Translations under genes and position numbers: made by a program | In this document: in pieces, positions 7,064-8,887 of the stretch | How the letters are laid out: every line of letters begins with the position of its first letter | Numbering within the stretch: the first letter of the stretch is position 1 | Assembly: GCA_030592105.1 (NCBI GenBank) | Contig: JAUVKE010000086.1 | Location: forward strand, 1 to 8,887 | From: Desulfobacteraceae bacterium | Lineage (GTDB): Bacteria; Desulfobacterota; Desulfobacteria; Desulfobacterales; BuS5 | Length of the DNA: 8,887 bases | Direction of reading: 5' to 3' | Notes under the pieces: generated by a model | Seen by the model: the letters and a program-made list of their open reading frames with translations, nothing else | The model's database searches: none | What the model was told of the DNA's origin: nothing

Positions 7064-7765
7064 ATGAAAATTAGTAAAATTTTTGCGGTAATTAGTCTGT
7101 TTTTGTTTCTTGGTGCTGTCTCCCATGCTGCATTGCTTGAAGATATGTCGCCTGGTTATGCACGTTTCACAGGTAATTTTATGTATGTTGAGAACCAAGT
7201 GGATAACGCTGGAGCACATTTTTATGCCAACAATATTACAAACGGCGTAATATGGCAAACAGAAGATGGCTCTTTGCTTGGTCCCTGGCTGAAGCGGCGT
7301 GCAGATTTTTCAACCATCCCGGAGTTGGCATGGGGAATAAATCGTGAAAGGGTGAGGAATCCTGACTTTTTAGTAACAGCTGATATTGATATTTCTGATC
7401 TGGACAATCCCTTTGTTACGGATGGGCGAATTGAGATAACAGGTGACATACTTGGTAGAAATGATCTATTACTTTTTGGTGCAAGCCTTGGCTCTGAGAT
7501 CGGTTTTGACAGGAGAACAATTGAATTTGTTATAGGGTCTGATCATGAAGGTCTGGTTGCGGATCTTGGTTATGCTTCATTTGCAGAGGAACTCCTCCGT
7601 TTTAATCTTAGAACAGGTTTCTTTGATAAATTCGATGGTGATTTTTCGCAGGATTTTAACTATTCGGCCAAGGCTATTGCAACGGTCCCCTTGCCCGCTG
7701 CTTTTTGGTTCCTTGCTTCAGGAGTTGTAGCCGCTATAGTTCGCCGTCGTAAAAATATTCAATAG
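7064..7765 (+). CDS. Secreted protein with VPLPA-type C-terminal sorting signal (PEP-CTERM-like)
   Basis: The product is 233 residues. The signal peptide is residues 1-22, with cleavage after SHA. The C-terminus carries a tripartite sorting signal: VPLPAA (208-213), a hydrophobic helix (about 212-226, FWFLASGVVAAIV) and the basic cluster RRRK (227-230). This matches VPLPA-CTERM proteins, which are recognised and cleaved by an exosortase (family D is the usual partner) and released to the surface or matrix. The exosortase gene is not in the window. The central part (23-205) is acidic and probably beta-rich, lacks Cys, and matches no domain I recognise. I chose the ATG at 7064 because AAGGTG lies 6 bases upstream; a GTG at 7055 sits inside that site. 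Placement next to the EPS genes suggests it is matrix-associated. Confidence 0.88.
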   Translation: MKISKIFAVISLFLFLGAVSHAALLEDMSPGYARFTGNFMYVENQVDNAGAHFYANNITNGVIWQTEDGSLLGPWLKRRADFSTIPELAWGINRERVRNPDFLVTADIDISDLDNPFVTDGRIEITGDILGRNDLLLFGASLGSEIGFDRRTIEFVIGSDHEGLVADLGYASFAEELLRFNLRTGFFDKFDGDFSQDFNYSAKAIATVPLPAAFWFLASGVVAAIVRRRKNIQ

Positions 7766-7801
7766 AGCTTACATGACATCTCCCTAACATTACTATTTTT
7801 A

Positions 7802-7838
7802 TTATGTATTCCCACGCTTTTTTAGTGGGAATACATAA
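7802..7838. terminator. Perfect 14-base-pair hairpin after the VPLPA-tail gene
   Basis: Arms 7802-7815 and 7825-7838 are perfectly complementary (core GTATTCCCAC and GTGGGAATAC), with a 9-base loop containing six T. It begins 36 bases after the stop codon, a natural place for a transcript end. No T-run follows on either strand, so factor-independent termination is doubtful; RNA 3'-end protection or a repeat element is also possible. Confidence 0.45.
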
Positions 7839-8159
7839 CTCCCCATATAAAAATTTAAAATTACAATCAGTCTCCACAATCTCCAGCGGCAAACAGGATC
7901 AAAGCTTTTTTGCCGCCTCACCCATGGTTCCATCCCATAATCCAACAGATGAAACGAAATTTCGATCATTCAAGGTAAATTTCAAGTCATTGCTGTTTTA
8001 CAACGGGGTTTTTAAAACACACCCAAAATTTTTATCTTGATGTATATACAATGTTACCATTTCGAACAACAAGAGGTCTATATAGACAGGAATCAATTTT
8101 CTGGCAATATAGGAAAAACCATGTTGCTTTGATGAATATTTAACTCAAGGAGGAGCAAA
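7839..8159. other. Gene-free region upstream of the Spy-like gene, with palindromes
   Basis: I find no convincing gene here. Structures seen are an 8-base inverted repeat GCGGCAAA and TTTGCCGC (7886-7893 and 7909-7916), a perfect 10-base palindrome TGTATATACA (8041-8050), a perfect 12-base palindrome GTCTATATAGAC (8076-8087) and a strong ribosome binding site AAGGAGGAG (8147-8155). A TACAAT (8047-8052) overlapping the first palindrome could be a -10 box, but no good -35 box is seen. Confidence 0.55.
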
Positions 8160-8642
8160 ATGAAAAAAAGAACCCCATTATTTTTGTTTGGAATCGTTGT
8201 TTTTATTTTTTTCTCAGCCCAGGCCTTTGCCTACGGCTCCCATGGAAAAGAGATGCGCAAGGGAAAGTTTCGCAGCCATGCCCGGGAGGTCATGGAAGCG
8301 CTTCAGCTTACTGATGCCCAAAAGGATGAACTCCATGCCCTGTGCGAAGGAAACAGGGAAAGAATTGCGGGTAACTGGAAAAAATTTGAAGAATTGCAAT
8401 CAAGCTTAAGCGAAAAAGTTCTGGCTGGTTCAGGGTCATCAGAAACGGAATGTGCTGAAATGATCAATCAAATTGCTGAGTTGAAAGCTCAGGTGGTTAA
8501 AAACAGACTGGAACACTGGATAAAGTTTGTCGCAATTCTTGACTCTGATCAAAAAGAAATTTTGTCAGGCAGGCTAAAAGAGTTGAGAAAACAACGGCCG
8601 AAACAGAAAATGCATATGAAAAGATATTTTCCATTCCCCTAG
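8160..8642 (+). CDS. Spy/CpxP-like periplasmic LTxxQ protein
   Basis: The product is 160 residues. Residues 1-24 are a clear signal peptide (basic KKR, hydrophobic core, cleavage after AFA). The mature part is mostly helical and charged, with LTDAQ at 50-54 and a second, degenerate copy LDSDQ at 127-131; two such motifs about 75 residues apart are the mark of the Spy/CpxP/ZraP family. Members are periplasmic ATP-independent chaperones or metal- and envelope-stress sensors. The N-terminal His residues and Cys62 and Cys98 could bind metal, but that is not shown. A very strong AAGGAGGAG site lies 4 bases before the ATG, suggesting high expression. It stands alone between gene-free regions, so it is probably its own transcription unit and not part of the EPS operon. 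Spy-type chaperone versus metal-resistance protein cannot be decided. Confidence 0.8.
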   Translation: MKKRTPLFLFGIVVFIFFSAQAFAYGSHGKEMRKGKFRSHAREVMEALQLTDAQKDELHALCEGNRERIAGNWKKFEELQSSLSEKVLAGSGSSETECAEMINQIAELKAQVVKNRLEHWIKFVAILDSDQKEILSGRLKELRKQRPKQKMHMKRYFPFP

Positions 8643-8650
8643 GGATATTT

Positions 8651-8717
8651 AATTAAGAATTAAGAATTAAGAATTGAGAATTAGAAATTAGGAATTACGG
8701 AGTCGTAATTCCTAATT
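8651..8717. repeat. Heptad repeat array ending in a perfect hairpin
   Basis: AATTAAG is repeated three times exactly (8651-8671), then degenerates (AATTGAG and variants). The array ends in a perfect inverted repeat with 14-base arms (8686-8699 and 8704-8717, AATTAGGAATTACG and its complement) around a GAGT loop. The array lies 8 bases after the Spy-like stop codon. The stem is AT-rich and not followed by a T-run, so it is a poor classical terminator. Unit length and sequence resemble the array at 5144-5195. Confidence 0.85.
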
Positions 8718-8826
8718 CTTCACTGGAACTCGATGATCAAGTTTTTATGATTAGCTAAATTTTAAGCTTGAGAGTATAATCACGGCCATTGAAAAATATT
8801 AATAATTTTGAAAGAGCCCATTCATA

Positions 8827-8887
8827 ATGCTATTAACTGAATCTGCACCATTTATCAAACAGTACATTGAAGATCTTAACCATAGCC
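8827..8887 (+). CDS. Start of an unidentified gene (N-terminal 20 codons)
   Basis: An ATG at 8827 opens a frame that runs to the window edge and begins MLLTESAPFIKQYIEDLNHS. An in-frame TGA at 8809-8811 excludes a much earlier start. The ribosome binding site is weak (GAAAGAG, about 10 bases upstream). The peptide looks like an ordinary protein start but is too short to assign, and it could be a chance frame. Confidence 0.4.
   Translation, partial: MLLTESAPFIKQYIEDLNHS

Noticed and set aside
7031..7449. Minus-strand frames around the start of the VPLPA-tail gene
   Set aside because: They overlap the signal-peptide and early coding region of a supported gene and show no recognisable domain.
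7804..8040. 78-codon plus-strand frame after the VPLPA-tail gene
   Set aside because: It starts inside a perfect hairpin, has no ribosome binding site, and its translation has no signal, helix pattern or family resemblance.

Overview
The window is AT-rich and holds a segment of an exosortase-type (PEP-CTERM) exopolysaccharide export locus, followed by a probable exosortase substrate gene and a small periplasmic stress-type protein gene. Organism: a Gram-negative bacterium, shown by an outer-membrane beta-barrel and a Wza-like export protein. The low GC, the gene set and the many short palindromic and heptad repeats between genes recall sulfate-reducing Desulfobacterota (Desulfobacterales-like). 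That placement is inference; nothing in the window proves the taxon.

Layout. Bases 1-2396 carry three overlapping plus-strand genes: the end of a TPR protein (PrsT-like), a polysaccharide export protein (PES/SLBB) and an outer-membrane beta-barrel protein read from a TTG start. Both overlaps are exactly 14 bases, which suggests translational coupling. A 239-base gap with a composite palindromic element follows. Bases 2636-5037 carry a Wzz/GNVR-type chain-length protein and, 8 bases later, a BY-type tyrosine kinase. Bases 5038-5401 have no gene and are a patchwork of repeats, including a second, inverted copy of the composite palindrome. The minus-strand gene at 5402-6544 is an ExeA/GspA-like AAA ATPase of the PEP-CTERM-locus type, convergent with the kinase gene.

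An AT-rich region of about 520 bases separates the ATPase from a divergent plus-strand gene (7064-7765). This encodes a secreted protein ending in a VPLPA-type sorting tail: VPLPAA, a hydrophobic helix and RRRK. After a gene-free stretch with several palindromes comes a Spy/CpxP-like LTxxQ protein (8160-8642), a heptad-repeat array ending in a perfect hairpin, and the first 20 codons of an unidentified gene.

How the parts fit. The chain-length protein and kinase would control polymer length at the inner membrane. The export protein and beta-barrel would pass polymer through the periplasm and outer membrane. The TPR protein and ATPase are standard accessory members of such loci. The VPLPA-tailed protein would be exported by Sec, processed by an exosortase encoded outside the window, and placed at the surface or in the polysaccharide matrix. 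I see no wholly new system. The most interesting points are the inverted composite palindromes bracketing the chain-length/kinase pair, the substrate gene sitting next to the machinery, and the possible regulatory structures upstream of the substrate gene.
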